NCBI GenBank assembly: GCA_016650135.1
Contig: JAENWH010000015.1
Location: 1-15,801, forward strand
Length of the DNA: 15,801 nucleotides
Direction of reading: 5' to 3'
Origin: Peptostreptococcaceae bacterium
Lineage (GTDB): Bacteria; Bacillota_A; Clostridia; Peptostreptococcales; Anaerovoracaceae
The notes below the pieces were generated by a model, which ran no database searches, had not been told where the DNA came from, and saw nothing but the letters and a program-made list of their open reading frames with translations. The position numbers and the translations under genes are program-made. Below are positions 7,362-15,632 of the stretch, in pieces (within the stretch, counting starts at the first letter, position 1; each line of letters starts with the position of its first letter).

Positions 7362-9536
7362 TTAAATAGTTGGAACATAGAGCGTGGTATCTTCATCGCA
7401 AGAAACAGCAATACACTGAGGTACTTTTCCTGTAAGTTCCTTACTTCTTTCATCTGGTTGCTGAGTACCAATATAAAGACTATATACGCCCTTATATAAC
7501 TTTAAGGTTGCTTCTTCATCATAGAAAGCAAAATCTTTTGCAGTAAGAGTAAATGACACATCTTGTGCTGCTCCTTTCTTAAGATACACCTTCTGAAATG
7601 CCTTTAATGCATATCGAGGAGCTCCTTCCTTGTGACATGAAATATAAATCTGTACAGTCTCTGCTGCATCCATAGGTCCAAGATTTTTAAGCCTCGCCTT
7701 TATCATTACTTTCTTTTCTGCCGATATCTTCTTTGAATTTAACACAACAGAATCGAGTTCAAAGTGAGAATAGGATAAACCATAACCAAAAGGATACACA
7801 GGTTTTTCTCTCATATATCGATAAGTTCGCATTTTCATCGAGTAATCGGTAAAAGGAGGAAGTGTATTATGTTCACTATAGAAGGTAACAGGAAGTTTAC
7901 CTTCCGGGGAATTTTTACCAAAAAGAATATCAGCAAGAGCATTTCCTCCTTGAGTACCTGGATACCAACCTTGAAGAATGGCTTCATAATTTTCACTTGC
8001 CCAATCTAAGGCAAGTGCACTTCCTGATAAAACAACAAGAATAATAGGTTTCCCCGATTCTTTCATTACTTGCATAATCTCAGGCTGTATTCCAGGGAAT
8101 TTGATATTTGGTTTATCACCACTTGCAAATTCATTTCCTTCATCGCCTTCTTCACCTTCAAGGCTGGGATCAAGTCCCATGCAGGCAATAATGACATCAC
8201 TATAAGAACAAACAGCCTTCACTTCAGACAATCTATCATTGTCTTCAGCAAGACCACTCTCTTTATTCCCGAATAACGCACATCCTTTTGAGTAATAGAC
8301 CCTCGTTTCTGAAGAAACCGCTGATTTAATACCTTCTAAGATAGTTACATATGCAGAAGCAGTTCCTTCATAATTTCCGACCAAGGCTTTTCTATTATCA
8401 GCATTAGGTCCAATAACCCCAATCGATGTAATCTCGTTTTTATCAAGCGGTAAAATATTGTTTTGGTTCTTTAAAAGTACTATCGTTTTTCTCGATACTT
8501 CTCTATTAAAGAGCATATGTTCTGGACTATCTACTTGTTCATATCCAATTGCGTCAAATTCACACTCATTATCTTGCTGTAAAATTCCAAGCTTCAGCCG
8601 AGTTACAAATAAATTTTCAACAGCTTCGTCCAATCTTTTTTCATCAACAAAACCACTTTTAACAGCTTCGGTTAAGCACAAATAAATACTACCACAGTTT
8701 AAATCACACCCATTATTCATTGCCAGAGCAACGGCTTCGACTGGTCCTTTTACCACATTATGGGTAGCATAAAAATCTTTAATAGCCCAACAATCACTGG
8801 TAACATGCCCTTCAAAACCCCATTCATTTCTCAACAAATCAGTAAGGAGTGTCTTACTTCCACAACAAGGCTCTCCATTAGTTCGATTATAGGCTCCCAT
8901 TAAAATTTCAACATGAGCATCTTTTACGCAGGCTTCAAAAGCAGGTAAATAGGTTTCAAATAAATCTTGCTTAGACACTTCAGCATTAAAACTATGTCGT
9001 ATATCTTCAGGTCCAGAGTGTACCGCAAAATGCTTAGCACAAGCAGCTACCTTCATATATTCTCCATCACCTTGCATTGCCTCGATAAAATTAACAGCAA
9101 GAGCCGAGGTCAAACAAGGATCCTCTCCATAAGTTTCATGTCCTCTGCCCCATCGTGGATCTCGAAAAATATTCACATTTGGAGCCCAAAAAGTAAGCCC
9201 TTTATAAATATCTGTATCACCATATTCTTGCTGAATATTAAATTTACCACGTCCTTCAGTTGCTACCACATCACCAACTTTTTTTATCATCTCTTTGTCA
9301 AAAGAAGCTGCCATTCCGATTACTTGAGGAAAGACCGTAGCAACGCCAGATCGAGCGACACCGTGAAGCGCTTCATTCCACCAGTTATAGGATTTAATTC
9401 CTAAACGTGGAATTGCTGGCGCCTTATGCAGTGTCTGGGATACTTTCTCTTCAAGCGTCATTTGTTCTACTATTTTTCTTGCTTTATCTCTATATACAGC
9501 AACATTTTTATTATATTTTCTTTCTTCTTTATTCAT
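7362..9536 (-). CDS. Glycoside hydrolase family 3 enzyme, probable intracellular beta-xylosidase
   Basis: This 724-residue GH3 enzyme has the full three-domain layout. A (beta/alpha)8-type domain covers about 20-330, with the substrate-binding AKHFAVHSGPE (167-177) and the nucleophile Asp248 in VTSDCWAI. An alpha/beta sandwich covers about 350-590, with LEGEEGDEGNEF at 459-470 holding the candidate acid/base Glu, probably Glu462. A fibronectin-III-like domain occupies about 595-715. The WWNEALHG motif near the start and the SGPE variant are typical of GH3 beta-xylosidases and related beta-glucosidases. It has no signal peptide, so it works on imported oligosaccharides, releasing xylose from the non-reducing end. 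AAAGG lies 10-11 bases before the ATG. It follows GH67 after 174 bp and precedes the esterase by 12 bp. A beta-glucosidase or alpha-arabinofuranosidase side activity cannot be excluded. Confidence 0.92.
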   Translation of the reverse strand: MNKEERKYNKNVAVYRDKARKIVEQMTLEEKVSQTLHKAPAIPRLGIKSYNWWNEALHGVARSGVATVFPQVIGMAASFDKEMIKKVGDVVATEGRGKFNIQQEYGDTDIYKGLTFWAPNVNIFRDPRWGRGHETYGEDPCLTSALAVNFIEAMQGDGEYMKVAACAKHFAVHSGPEDIRHSFNAEVSKQDLFETYLPAFEACVKDAHVEILMGAYNRTNGEPCCGSKTLLTDLLRNEWGFEGHVTSDCWAIKDFYATHNVVKGPVEAVALAMNNGCDLNCGSIYLCLTEAVKSGFVDEKRLDEAVENLFVTRLKLGILQQDNECEFDAIGYEQVDSPEHMLFNREVSRKTIVLLKNQNNILPLDKNEITSIGVIGPNADNRKALVGNYEGTASAYVTILEGIKSAVSSETRVYYSKGCALFGNKESGLAEDNDRLSEVKAVCSYSDVIIACMGLDPSLEGEEGDEGNEFASGDKPNIKFPGIQPEIMQVMKESGKPIILVVLSGSALALDWASENYEAILQGWYPGTQGGNALADILFGKNSPEGKLPVTFYSEHNTLPPFTDYSMKMRTYRYMREKPVYPFGYGLSYSHFELDSVVLNSKKISAEKKVMIKARLKNLGPMDAAETVQIYISCHKEGAPRYALKAFQKVYLKKGAAQDVSFTLTAKDFAFYDEEATLKLYKGVYSLYIGTQQPDERSKELTGKVPQCIAVSCDEDTTLYVPTI

Positions 9537-9710
9537 TTTCTTCTTGACCTTTCACAACTCATTATTTCTCAACACATATAAAGGGTCTAACAATCTGATC
9601 TCTTCAATTTTTATGCATTCAATAAACAGATAATTAACTCGTATTCTTGTTTGTATTAATATTTTTCTTTCTGTCGAATAGACAAAAGTTATAATGCTCT
9701 CTTGTATTTC
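9537..9710. other. 174-bp gap between GH67 and GH3, possible internal promoter or processing region
   Basis: This is the longest gap inside the operon. About 25 bases after the GH67 stop a weak stem can form on the minus strand: TTTTGTC (rc of 9681-9687) pairs with GACAGAAA (rc of 9668-9675), with one G-U pair and a 5-base loop. No U-run follows, so it is not a classical terminator. The rest is AT-rich and holds the GH3 ribosome binding site. No convincing -35/-10 pair is visible. Confidence 0.35.
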
Positions 9711-11726
9711 TTAATAGATTTTCCGCTGAAAATCATCGTCAATCCAGCTCAGTTTATGGAAATAACTATTAATTTGATCTTTCCACTCACGAGCATTTTT
9801 AATTTGTCTTTTCATTCTCTCTTTCATCCGCGATAACTTTAGAGAATCAATAGACCCTTCCAAACTATTCAGTAATTTACTCATTTGAAGAACATCTTCA
9901 TAACCCTCAAAGTGAGAATCATAGATATGTTGAATAACAGTCTTACCATTTTGTAACACGTGAGTATAAGGAACATGATGAAAAAAGAGGAGAAGATTAT
10001 CAGGACAAGTATCAAGCCCATTATAGATATTCGCTAATGGTTCATAATACAAAGAGGCATAACCGGTTCCACAATCTGTTCGATCATTACCAATTCCCTT
10101 ATGATCTGCACGATGATAGGTTCCCCATTTATCATATTCATATCCATCAATATTGGGAGCATAGTGATAATGAGGGGTAACCATAAAGCCAACACCTAAG
10201 GGTGCTGAGTATTTTTCTAAAGCTGGATGGGACATCATTAAAATTGTCGTTATCGTATCAAGTACTTTTTTTTTTGGTGAAAATGTCATTTTACACCATT
10301 CAGAAAGAATCTGATCATTTTGTATATCACTATTCCAACTTAATCGACCAAAACCATAGAGATTTATTGCAGCTAAATCATGACCTGTCCAATTAGTGTC
10401 ATCTCCTATATTTGATACAGCAACAATTCCTTCTCCTCCACCACTTTGAGGAGCAGGAGAGAGTAAAGAAGCAATCGTATCATTCTTTTGAGTACAATAG
10501 GTTCTCATTTGTAAAATTTCTTGAAACCAAGGAATTAAATAGCAAATATCAATCTGCTGGCCTGTGTATTCTTGAGCTATCTGTACTTCCATAAGATATC
10601 GAGTTTTTTTTAATTTCCCAAACAAGGGCATAAAAGGTTCTCGAATCTGAAAATCTATAGGACCGTTTTTGATTTGAAGAATCACATTATCACTAAACTT
10701 TCCATCCAAATCATAGAAATAATCATAAGCTGAACGAGCTCTATCAGTTGTTGTGTCTCTCCAATCCTGTTGACTGTTATATACAAAACATCGCCAAATA
10801 ATGACACCGTCAAAGGGTTTTATCGCTTGTGCTAAAACATTTGCACCATCTGCTTGATTTCTTTTATACATAAATGGACCAGGTCGACCTTCAGAATCAG
10901 CCTTTACTAAAAATCCACCAAGATGAGGAATAATTGCATACACTAACTGCATCCTTTCCTTCCACCATTTGATAACAGAATCATCTAATGGATCTGCCGT
11001 ATCGAGTCCTCCAAGATCAATTGGAGCAGCAAAATCAAGACTTAAAAAAAGTTTAATACCGTACGAACCAAAAATATCTGCAATTTCTTTTATTTTGTAT
11101 AAATACTTTTCACTGATAAATGCTACGGCTTGATCTTTAACATTCACATTATTAATAACGGAGGCATTAATACCTATACTCGAGATTAAACGGGAATAAT
11201 CTCTGATTCTCTCATTGTTAAGAAGCTCTCCATCTTTCAAGAAAATGGAATTTCCAGAATAGCCTCTTTCGACACTTCCATCAGGGTTATCCCAATGATT
11301 TAACATCCGAAAAGTCTTATCAGGAGCTGAGACTATATCAATTGAGGCTAAATTTTCGTCACACATAACACGACGAATAACGGCAAAAGCCCCATACAGC
11401 AACCCTTGAGCACTCGATGCACTAATTTGTAATTGCTTTGCAACTTCTTTTATCCTATAGCCTTCAAACGGTATATCCGAATTCGTATCAAGTATCATCA
11501 ATAAAGTTGCATATGTTCCATCTACAATAAAAAGAGGTTCTATTGAAAAGAATCTCTGAGACGATAAAATAAGTTCTTTTTTAACATTTTCAATCATTAC
11601 CTCATCAAATTTATACGCATTCTTTGAAGTCTCTCCATTAAAAGTAATAGCAATTGTTTGAAAGTAATTACTATTACTTTGGTTTTTTACATATTGGTAA
11701 TTCAACCAAATTTGTTCCCAATCCAT
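9711..11726 (-). CDS. aguA: Alpha-glucuronidase, glycoside hydrolase family 67, cytoplasmic
   Basis: This 671-residue enzyme hydrolyses the alpha-1,2 bond between (4-O-methyl)glucuronic acid and the terminal xylose of aldouronic acids. It acts by inversion. The three catalytic residues are present: Glu279 in VKADSEGRPGPF as general acid, and Asp358 (KNGPIDFQIREP) and Glu386 (EVQIAQEYTGQ) as the paired base. The spacings of 79 and 28 residues equal those of Geobacillus AguA (Glu285/Asp364/Glu392). The length is near the usual 680. The start is placed at ATG 11724-11726 (MDWEQIWLNYQY) because AAAGGA lies 7 bases upstream. The frame stays open to 11852, but that extension overlaps the lipoprotein gene and has no ribosome binding site. 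There is no signal peptide. A hairpin lies between this gene and the preceding binding-protein gene. Confidence 0.96.
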   Translation of the reverse strand: MDWEQIWLNYQYVKNQSNSNYFQTIAITFNGETSKNAYKFDEVMIENVKKELILSSQRFFSIEPLFIVDGTYATLLMILDTNSDIPFEGYRIKEVAKQLQISASSAQGLLYGAFAVIRRVMCDENLASIDIVSAPDKTFRMLNHWDNPDGSVERGYSGNSIFLKDGELLNNERIRDYSRLISSIGINASVINNVNVKDQAVAFISEKYLYKIKEIADIFGSYGIKLFLSLDFAAPIDLGGLDTADPLDDSVIKWWKERMQLVYAIIPHLGGFLVKADSEGRPGPFMYKRNQADGANVLAQAIKPFDGVIIWRCFVYNSQQDWRDTTTDRARSAYDYFYDLDGKFSDNVILQIKNGPIDFQIREPFMPLFGKLKKTRYLMEVQIAQEYTGQQIDICYLIPWFQEILQMRTYCTQKNDTIASLLSPAPQSGGGEGIVAVSNIGDDTNWTGHDLAAINLYGFGRLSWNSDIQNDQILSEWCKMTFSPKKKVLDTITTILMMSHPALEKYSAPLGVGFMVTPHYHYAPNIDGYEYDKWGTYHRADHKGIGNDRTDCGTGYASLYYEPLANIYNGLDTCPDNLLLFFHHVPYTHVLQNGKTVIQHIYDSHFEGYEDVLQMSKLLNSLEGSIDSLKLSRMKERMKRQIKNAREWKDQINSYFHKLSWIDDDFQRKIY

Positions 11727-11785
11727 TATTTTATCCTTTATGTATACAATCAATTTCATATGAATTATTGATTTAAGAACTATTA

Positions 11786-11813
11786 AGGCAGAGAGTTTTA
11801 ACACTTTCTGCCT
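11786..11813 (-). other. Intercistronic stem-loop after the binding-protein gene
   Basis: On the minus-strand transcript AGGCAGA (rc of 11807-11813) pairs perfectly with TCTGCCT (rc of 11786-11792). After one mismatch the stem extends by AGT/ACT, leaving a small loop. It begins 7 bases after the lipoprotein stop. There is no U-run after it, so it is not a simple terminator. Stem-loops in this position after a binding-protein gene are known to protect the upstream mRNA and raise its level relative to downstream genes (as at malE-malF); that role here is inferred. Confidence 0.6.
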
Positions 11814-11820
11814 CAAAAAA

Positions 11821-13488
11821 TTATAACCAGAGAATTCCCTTTGTAGATTCAAAGATAGTATTTACTTTGTCTATATATTTTTGAGAACCCTTATTTGTAC
11901 ATTCAGTAACATAATCATCCCAACCTGTTTGAATATCTTTCTTGCCGGTAATGAAACTTAAGGTCATCAAGTTTACATAATCCATTAAAGGAGTCTGAAT
12001 CAAAGCTAATTCTTCAGCTTGATCTTCTGTTGCCATAATTGGTGGATCAAGTTCAGGTTTTGCTCTTTTAGTTAAAGTCCTATTGGAGAAGTCAGCTTCT
12101 GCAACAGTCATTTTAGAATTCCTTATTGCAGTAGAACCACCATAAGCAAATACACCACCACCGAAACCATAATCTACATTTAACTGTTTGGGAGCACCAG
12201 GATTAATTCCATTATAATAGATATCATTATTTAACTTGATTTTATCATTTGCATCTTTTGTATAAGTTTCACCTTCAACACCCCATAGAGAAAGCGTATG
12301 ACCTTCATTTGAATACCATAACCAATCAATAAAGCGTAACATCTTAATAAAGCCTTCTTCCCCAAGATCATCTAAAGCACTTTTAGAAATCATAATACCG
12401 TTCTCAAGTCTGGATTGTTCTGTCTGTAATAATCCAGCTGGACCACCTGGACAAACAACCATGTAGAGCTCTGCACCAGGAACTTGTACTTTGTTATTTG
12501 CTTGCATATCTGCGAGCTGTTGATAATTTGCCGTTAATACATACGAAGAACCTGAATAGAATTTAGCTTGAGCCGTATCACTATCTTGAGAATATGTTTC
12601 AGGATCCATAATGCCACTTTCATACATCTTGTTCCAGAAAGATAAGAAAGTCTTAAAATTCTCACTAATATCAGCAAACTCGAATTGATTTTTTTCCCAA
12701 TTAAATTTGGTTCCATTTTTAAGATTCCAATCACCACCATCGCTTGAACGTCCTGCTAAGACACCGTATTCTTTACTTGAAATACTCATAGCAGCAGCAC
12801 TATTATACTGATCAGACCAAACATAATCAGAACCTGTATACTCTTTTACCTTCAAACAAGCATTATAGAAGTCTTCCCAAGTCCAGTTCTTTTCCAATTT
12901 ATCAACATCAACACCGGCTTTCTCAAATACATCTTTACGAATAATTAAAGAATATCCAGCACTCGGTTCTTCCCACATCCCTGGTAGAACATAGTACTTA
13001 CCATTGGATTGAAGTTTTTGTTTCAAATCAGCATCCATTCCCCAAGCTTTTACTTGGCTCATATAATTTGGCATATACTGCACATAATCACTAATCGGCA
13101 CAATTTGTCCGGAAGAAACATAAGCGGATTCATCATACGTTTTTGGAATAATATAAGGAGCATCTCCTGAATTTACCAGTGCAGACTTCTTATCTTCATA
13201 ATCTGTTCGAGCAACAATTGTTAAATCAAAAGATACATTTGTTTTTTCTTTAATTGCAGACCAAAGTCTCCAATCTTTCTTGTATGGATAGTTTTCATGA
13301 TCACTATATAACATTGAATAGGTCACTGGTGAAGAAGAATGATAAGTTGTATCTTCTCCAAAACTATAATCACTTACCCTAGCTGTCTTTTCAGCCTCGG
13401 TTTTATCACCTTTTGATCCACTACAACTCATTATTGATAAAACAACTGTTGTAGCAAATATCCCAAATAAAATCTTTTTAAAACTCAT
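11821..13488 (-). CDS. Extracellular solute-binding lipoprotein of a carbohydrate ABC importer (LplA/LipO-like)
   Basis: This 555-residue protein is the substrate-capturing component of the importer. Residues 1-21 form a lipoprotein signal peptide (MSFKKILFGIFATTVVLSIMS) with lipidation at Cys22. The lipobox LSIMSC, with Met-Ser before the Cys, is looser than the usual Leu-Ala-Gly-Cys and is of the kind accepted in spirochaetes. A Ser/Gly/Lys/Glu linker follows, then the two-lobed family 1 binding fold (YIIPKTYDESAYVSSGQIVPISDYV near 110-140). Its size fits the LipO/LplA subgroup, which is longer than the usual 420-residue binding proteins. AAAGGAGAT is a strong ribosome binding site upstream of the ATG. 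It follows the second permease by 41 bp. Ligand: probably aldouronic acids or decorated xylo-oligosaccharides, inferred from the GH67 gene directly after it. Confidence 0.93.
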   Translation of the reverse strand: MSFKKILFGIFATTVVLSIMSCSGSKGDKTEAEKTARVSDYSFGEDTTYHSSSPVTYSMLYSDHENYPYKKDWRLWSAIKEKTNVSFDLTIVARTDYEDKKSALVNSGDAPYIIPKTYDESAYVSSGQIVPISDYVQYMPNYMSQVKAWGMDADLKQKLQSNGKYYVLPGMWEEPSAGYSLIIRKDVFEKAGVDVDKLEKNWTWEDFYNACLKVKEYTGSDYVWSDQYNSAAAMSISSKEYGVLAGRSSDGGDWNLKNGTKFNWEKNQFEFADISENFKTFLSFWNKMYESGIMDPETYSQDSDTAQAKFYSGSSYVLTANYQQLADMQANNKVQVPGAELYMVVCPGGPAGLLQTEQSRLENGIMISKSALDDLGEEGFIKMLRFIDWLWYSNEGHTLSLWGVEGETYTKDANDKIKLNNDIYYNGINPGAPKQLNVDYGFGGGVFAYGGSTAIRNSKMTVAEADFSNRTLTKRAKPELDPPIMATEDQAEELALIQTPLMDYVNLMTLSFITGKKDIQTGWDDYVTECTNKGSQKYIDKVNTIFESTKGILWL

Positions 13489-13529
13489 TTTAAATATCTC
13501 CTTTATAAAACTATTTATAATTTATACAA

Positions 13530-14408
13530 TTAGCCTTTTACCGCCCCAATTGTCATTCCTTGCACAAAGTATCTTTGTACAAAAGGATATACACAAATAA
13601 TTGGTAACGAAGTTAATACCATTGATGCCGATTTTATAGTAGCTGTAATTTGACTACTTTCAGCACCAGCACTTACATCAACACTATTAGCACCTTGTGT
13701 AAGCTGTCTTATCCAAAGAGCTATAGGCCATTTATCTTTTGAATCAAGATACATAAATGCATTAAACCATTCATTCCACATACCAACCAAATAGAAGAGA
13801 ACCATCGTTGCAATGATAGGTTTTGATAATGGGATTATTATCTTGATAAAGATTTGATACGCATTTAATCCATCAATTTTTGCCGCTTCTTCTAGTTCCT
13901 CGGGTAAACCAGCAAAGAATGATTTCATAACAAGTAAATTGAAAGTACTGATAACTCCAGGAAGTATAATGGCCCACATACTATCTCTAAGGCCTAACCA
14001 TTTACTAATAAGAATATAGTTTGGAATTATTCCACCAGAAAAGTACATGGTGAAAACACAAAAAGGCACAAAGAATTTATTCATTCGTAAATAGGATTTA
14101 GAAAGAGGATAAGCCAATAGCGCAGTGCCAAACACAGCAAGGACCACATAAATGGCACTATAAATAATTGTATTGAGATAATAACGATAAAATTCACTTT
14201 TCCCTAATACATATTTATACGTATCCAAATTAAAATCGATAGGGATTATTGTCACTTGTCCAGCACTCACTGCGTTATTAGAACTAAAAGACTGTGCTAT
14301 TAAATAGAGAAATGGATAAAGTGTAAAAAACATGACAAAAGCCATGAGCAAAAAATTGCACACAAGAAAGATTTTTCTTCCTCTGGATATATTTTTAAAT
14401 AAATGCAT
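13530..14408 (-). CDS. ytcP: Carbohydrate ABC transporter permease, YtcP/LplC-like (CUT1 type)
   Basis: This inner-membrane channel subunit has about six hydrophobic spans, beginning with one at about 12-38. The cytoplasmic EAA loop that docks the ATPase is ELEEAAKIDGLNAYQIFIKI at about 171-190, followed by IPLSKP. The C-terminus has the family's typical QRYFVQGMTIGAVKG. The chosen start is ATG 14406-14408 (MHLFKNISRG, 292 residues), with AGAGGTG 4-5 bases upstream. GTG codons at 14423 and 14414 are in frame and would add 5 or 2 residues; the 14423 start would overlap the preceding gene by 7 bases. It pairs with the LplB-like permease 8 bp upstream. No ATP-binding subunit lies nearby, as is usual for importers that share an MsmX-type ATPase. 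Confidence 0.92.
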   Translation of the reverse strand: MHLFKNISRGRKIFLVCNFLLMAFVMFFTLYPFLYLIAQSFSSNNAVSAGQVTIIPIDFNLDTYKYVLGKSEFYRYYLNTIIYSAIYVVLAVFGTALLAYPLSKSYLRMNKFFVPFCVFTMYFSGGIIPNYILISKWLGLRDSMWAIILPGVISTFNLLVMKSFFAGLPEELEEAAKIDGLNAYQIFIKIIIPLSKPIIATMVLFYLVGMWNEWFNAFMYLDSKDKWPIALWIRQLTQGANSVDVSAGAESSQITATIKSASMVLTSLPIICVYPFVQRYFVQGMTIGAVKG

Positions 14409-14416
14409 CTTCACCT

Positions 14417-15370
14417 CTACCACAGACTTGTTTCTGTTAATTTTTTTGATGCTATATTTGAGGCTGAAACCAAAATTAAACCAATTAAACCTTCAAATAA
14501 ACCTACTGCTGTAGCATAGCTAAAATTTCCTCCACTAATACCCATACGATACACGTAGGTTCCAATAATATCAGCTTTAGGTTGTGTCAATGGATTATAC
14601 AGAAGTAAAATCTTCTGCATATTTGTTGATGTCATAATTCCACCAATATCCAAAATTAATAAAGTCATAATTGTTGGAAGAATTCCAGGAATTGTAATGT
14701 GCCATGCTTGACTTATTTTGTTAGCACCATCTACTGAGGCAGCTTCATAGAGAGAAGGATTAATTCCTGTGATAGCTGCTAGATATAATATTGTTCCCCA
14801 ACCTAGAGCTTGCCAGACACCAGAGGCAATATAGAGAAAAGAAAACCAATTAGGTTCTGAAATAAATTCAATCTTATCTAATCCAATACCAACCAATAGA
14901 GCATTAATAGGTCCATTGAGCGCCACTAATTCTTTTAACATGCCACAAACAACAACTAAAGAAATAAAATGAGGTAGATAGCTTATTGTTTGAACAACCT
15001 TTTTTCTTTTAAGATTGACAATTTCTTTAAGTAATAATGCAAATATTAAGGTAACTGGAGTTCTCACTAAAATATAACCAATACTCAGTCTCAACGTGTT
15101 GAAGAAAGCATTCCAAAAAGAACTATCAACCATAAACTGCCGAAAATATTTTAAACCAACAAACTCTTCTCCAAAAATATTTGGACCACCTCGATATTTT
15201 CTAACGGCAATAATATTTCCTAAAACTGGTATGTATTTAAAAATCACAAAATATGCGATTGGAACTATGAGAAAAGAATAAATCATCCAATATTTAATAA
15301 TATGACCAAGAAGAGAATTTTGTTTTTTGATTAAATTATCTTGCTTGTTTAAAAAACTTTTAATTTCCAT
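14417..15370 (-). CDS. lplB: Carbohydrate ABC transporter permease, LplB-like (CUT1 type)
   Basis: This is the first gene of the main operon and the partner channel subunit. It has six hydrophobic segments, the first at about 27-55 (YWMIYSFLIVPIAYFVIF), and the EAA loop at about 207-231 (SLYEAASVDGANK, then ITIPGILP). The sequence VRKYRGGPNIFGEEFVGLKYFRQF just after the first span is typical of the LplB group. The start is set at ATG 15368-15370 (MEIKSFLNKQ, 317 residues) because AGAGG lies 10 bases upstream. The longer frame from 15412 would add 14 residues (MIYELQMSKRGSNL), but neither of its ATGs has a ribosome binding site. It lies downstream of a repeat-rich regulatory region and 8 bp before the second permease. 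Confidence 0.93.
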   Translation of the reverse strand: MEIKSFLNKQDNLIKKQNSLLGHIIKYWMIYSFLIVPIAYFVIFKYIPVLGNIIAVRKYRGGPNIFGEEFVGLKYFRQFMVDSSFWNAFFNTLRLSIGYILVRTPVTLIFALLLKEIVNLKRKKVVQTISYLPHFISLVVVCGMLKELVALNGPINALLVGIGLDKIEFISEPNWFSFLYIASGVWQALGWGTILYLAAITGINPSLYEAASVDGANKISQAWHITIPGILPTIMTLLILDIGGIMTSTNMQKILLLYNPLTQPKADIIGTYVYRMGISGGNFSYATAVGLFEGLIGLILVSASNIASKKLTETSLW

Positions 15371-15422
15371 TAAGTTAGAACCTCTTTTACTCATTTGTAA
15401 TTCATATATCATTTTTTATTAA

Positions 15423-15437
15423 ATTCTTATAAAGAAT
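15423..15437 (-). promoter_or_regulatory. Palindrome overlapping a candidate -10 box of the main operon
   Basis: ATTCTTATAAAGAAT is a perfect palindrome with 6-bp arms and a 3-base centre. On the minus strand it contains TATAAG (rc of 15426-15431), a 5-of-6 match to the sigma-70 -10 box, about 56 bases upstream of the lplB start codon. There is no good -35 box 16-18 bases further up, which fits an activator-dependent promoter. The palindrome could bind a repressor, or it may simply be AT-rich coincidence. Confidence 0.4.
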
Positions 15438-15457
15438 AACACAAATCTATAAATACG

Positions 15458-15529
15458 CTTATCATATTTGATTAAGTACTTATCATTTTTTATCATTTAT
15501 TTTTTTTAATTAAGTTATAAATATGATAA
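15458..15529 (-). promoter_or_regulatory. Phased direct repeats, candidate AraC-type activator sites of the main operon
   Basis: CTTATCATATTT (15458-15469) recurs as CTTATCATTTTT (15479-15490), one mismatch in 12, with a period of exactly 21 bp. A third TTATCAT starts at 15490. An inverted copy, AAATATGATAA, lies at 15519-15529 and is the exact reverse complement of 15459-15469. AraC-family dimers typically use direct half-sites about 21 bp apart, next to or overlapping the -35 region. If the -10 is at 15426-15431, the nearer repeat ends near -39. Binding by the AraC-type protein encoded at 4205-5068 is inferred. Confidence 0.55.
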
Positions 15530-15557
15530 TTACACAGCAACTTTCATGTATTTAAAC

Positions 15558-15585
15558 TTGACAATCTAAATTAATTGGCTATATT
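15558..15585 (+). promoter_or_regulatory. Near-consensus sigma-70 promoter of the transposase-like gene
   Basis: TTGACA (15558-15563), a perfect -35, is separated by 16 bases from TATATT (15580-15585), a 5-of-6 match to TATAAT. Transcription would start near 15592 and run into the plus-strand gene at 15655. The 60-base leader would contain the palindrome at 15602-15616. It is divergent from the main operon promoter. Confidence 0.6.
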
Positions 15586-15601
15586 TAAGAATTAGTGACT
15601 A

Positions 15602-15616
15602 TGACACTATGTGTCA
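15602..15616 (+). promoter_or_regulatory. Palindrome in the leader of the transposase-like gene
   Basis: TGACACTATGTGTCA is a perfect palindrome with 6-bp arms and a 3-base centre, about 10-25 bases downstream of the predicted transcription start. It may be a repressor or transposase binding site, or an RNA hairpin. The arm ATGACA (15601-15606) can also pair with TGTCAT at 15634-15639, just before the ribosome binding site. Confidence 0.45.
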
Positions 15617-15632
15617 CACCCAATGGCTTATA

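Noticed and set aside
11727..11852. N-terminal extension of the GH67 reading frame by 42 codons
   Set aside because: It overlaps the lipoprotein gene, has no ribosome binding site and contains the intercistronic stem-loop. The ATG at 11724-11726 has AAAGGA at ideal spacing and gives the normal family length.
15371..15412. Longer start for the LplB-like permease
   Set aside because: Neither ATG in the extension has a Shine-Dalgarno site, whereas the ATG at 15368-15370 does.
15459..15529. CRISPR-like repeat array
   Set aside because: The repeats are 7-12 bp, too short and too close together, with no spacers of uniform length and no cas genes. Regulatory half-sites fit better.
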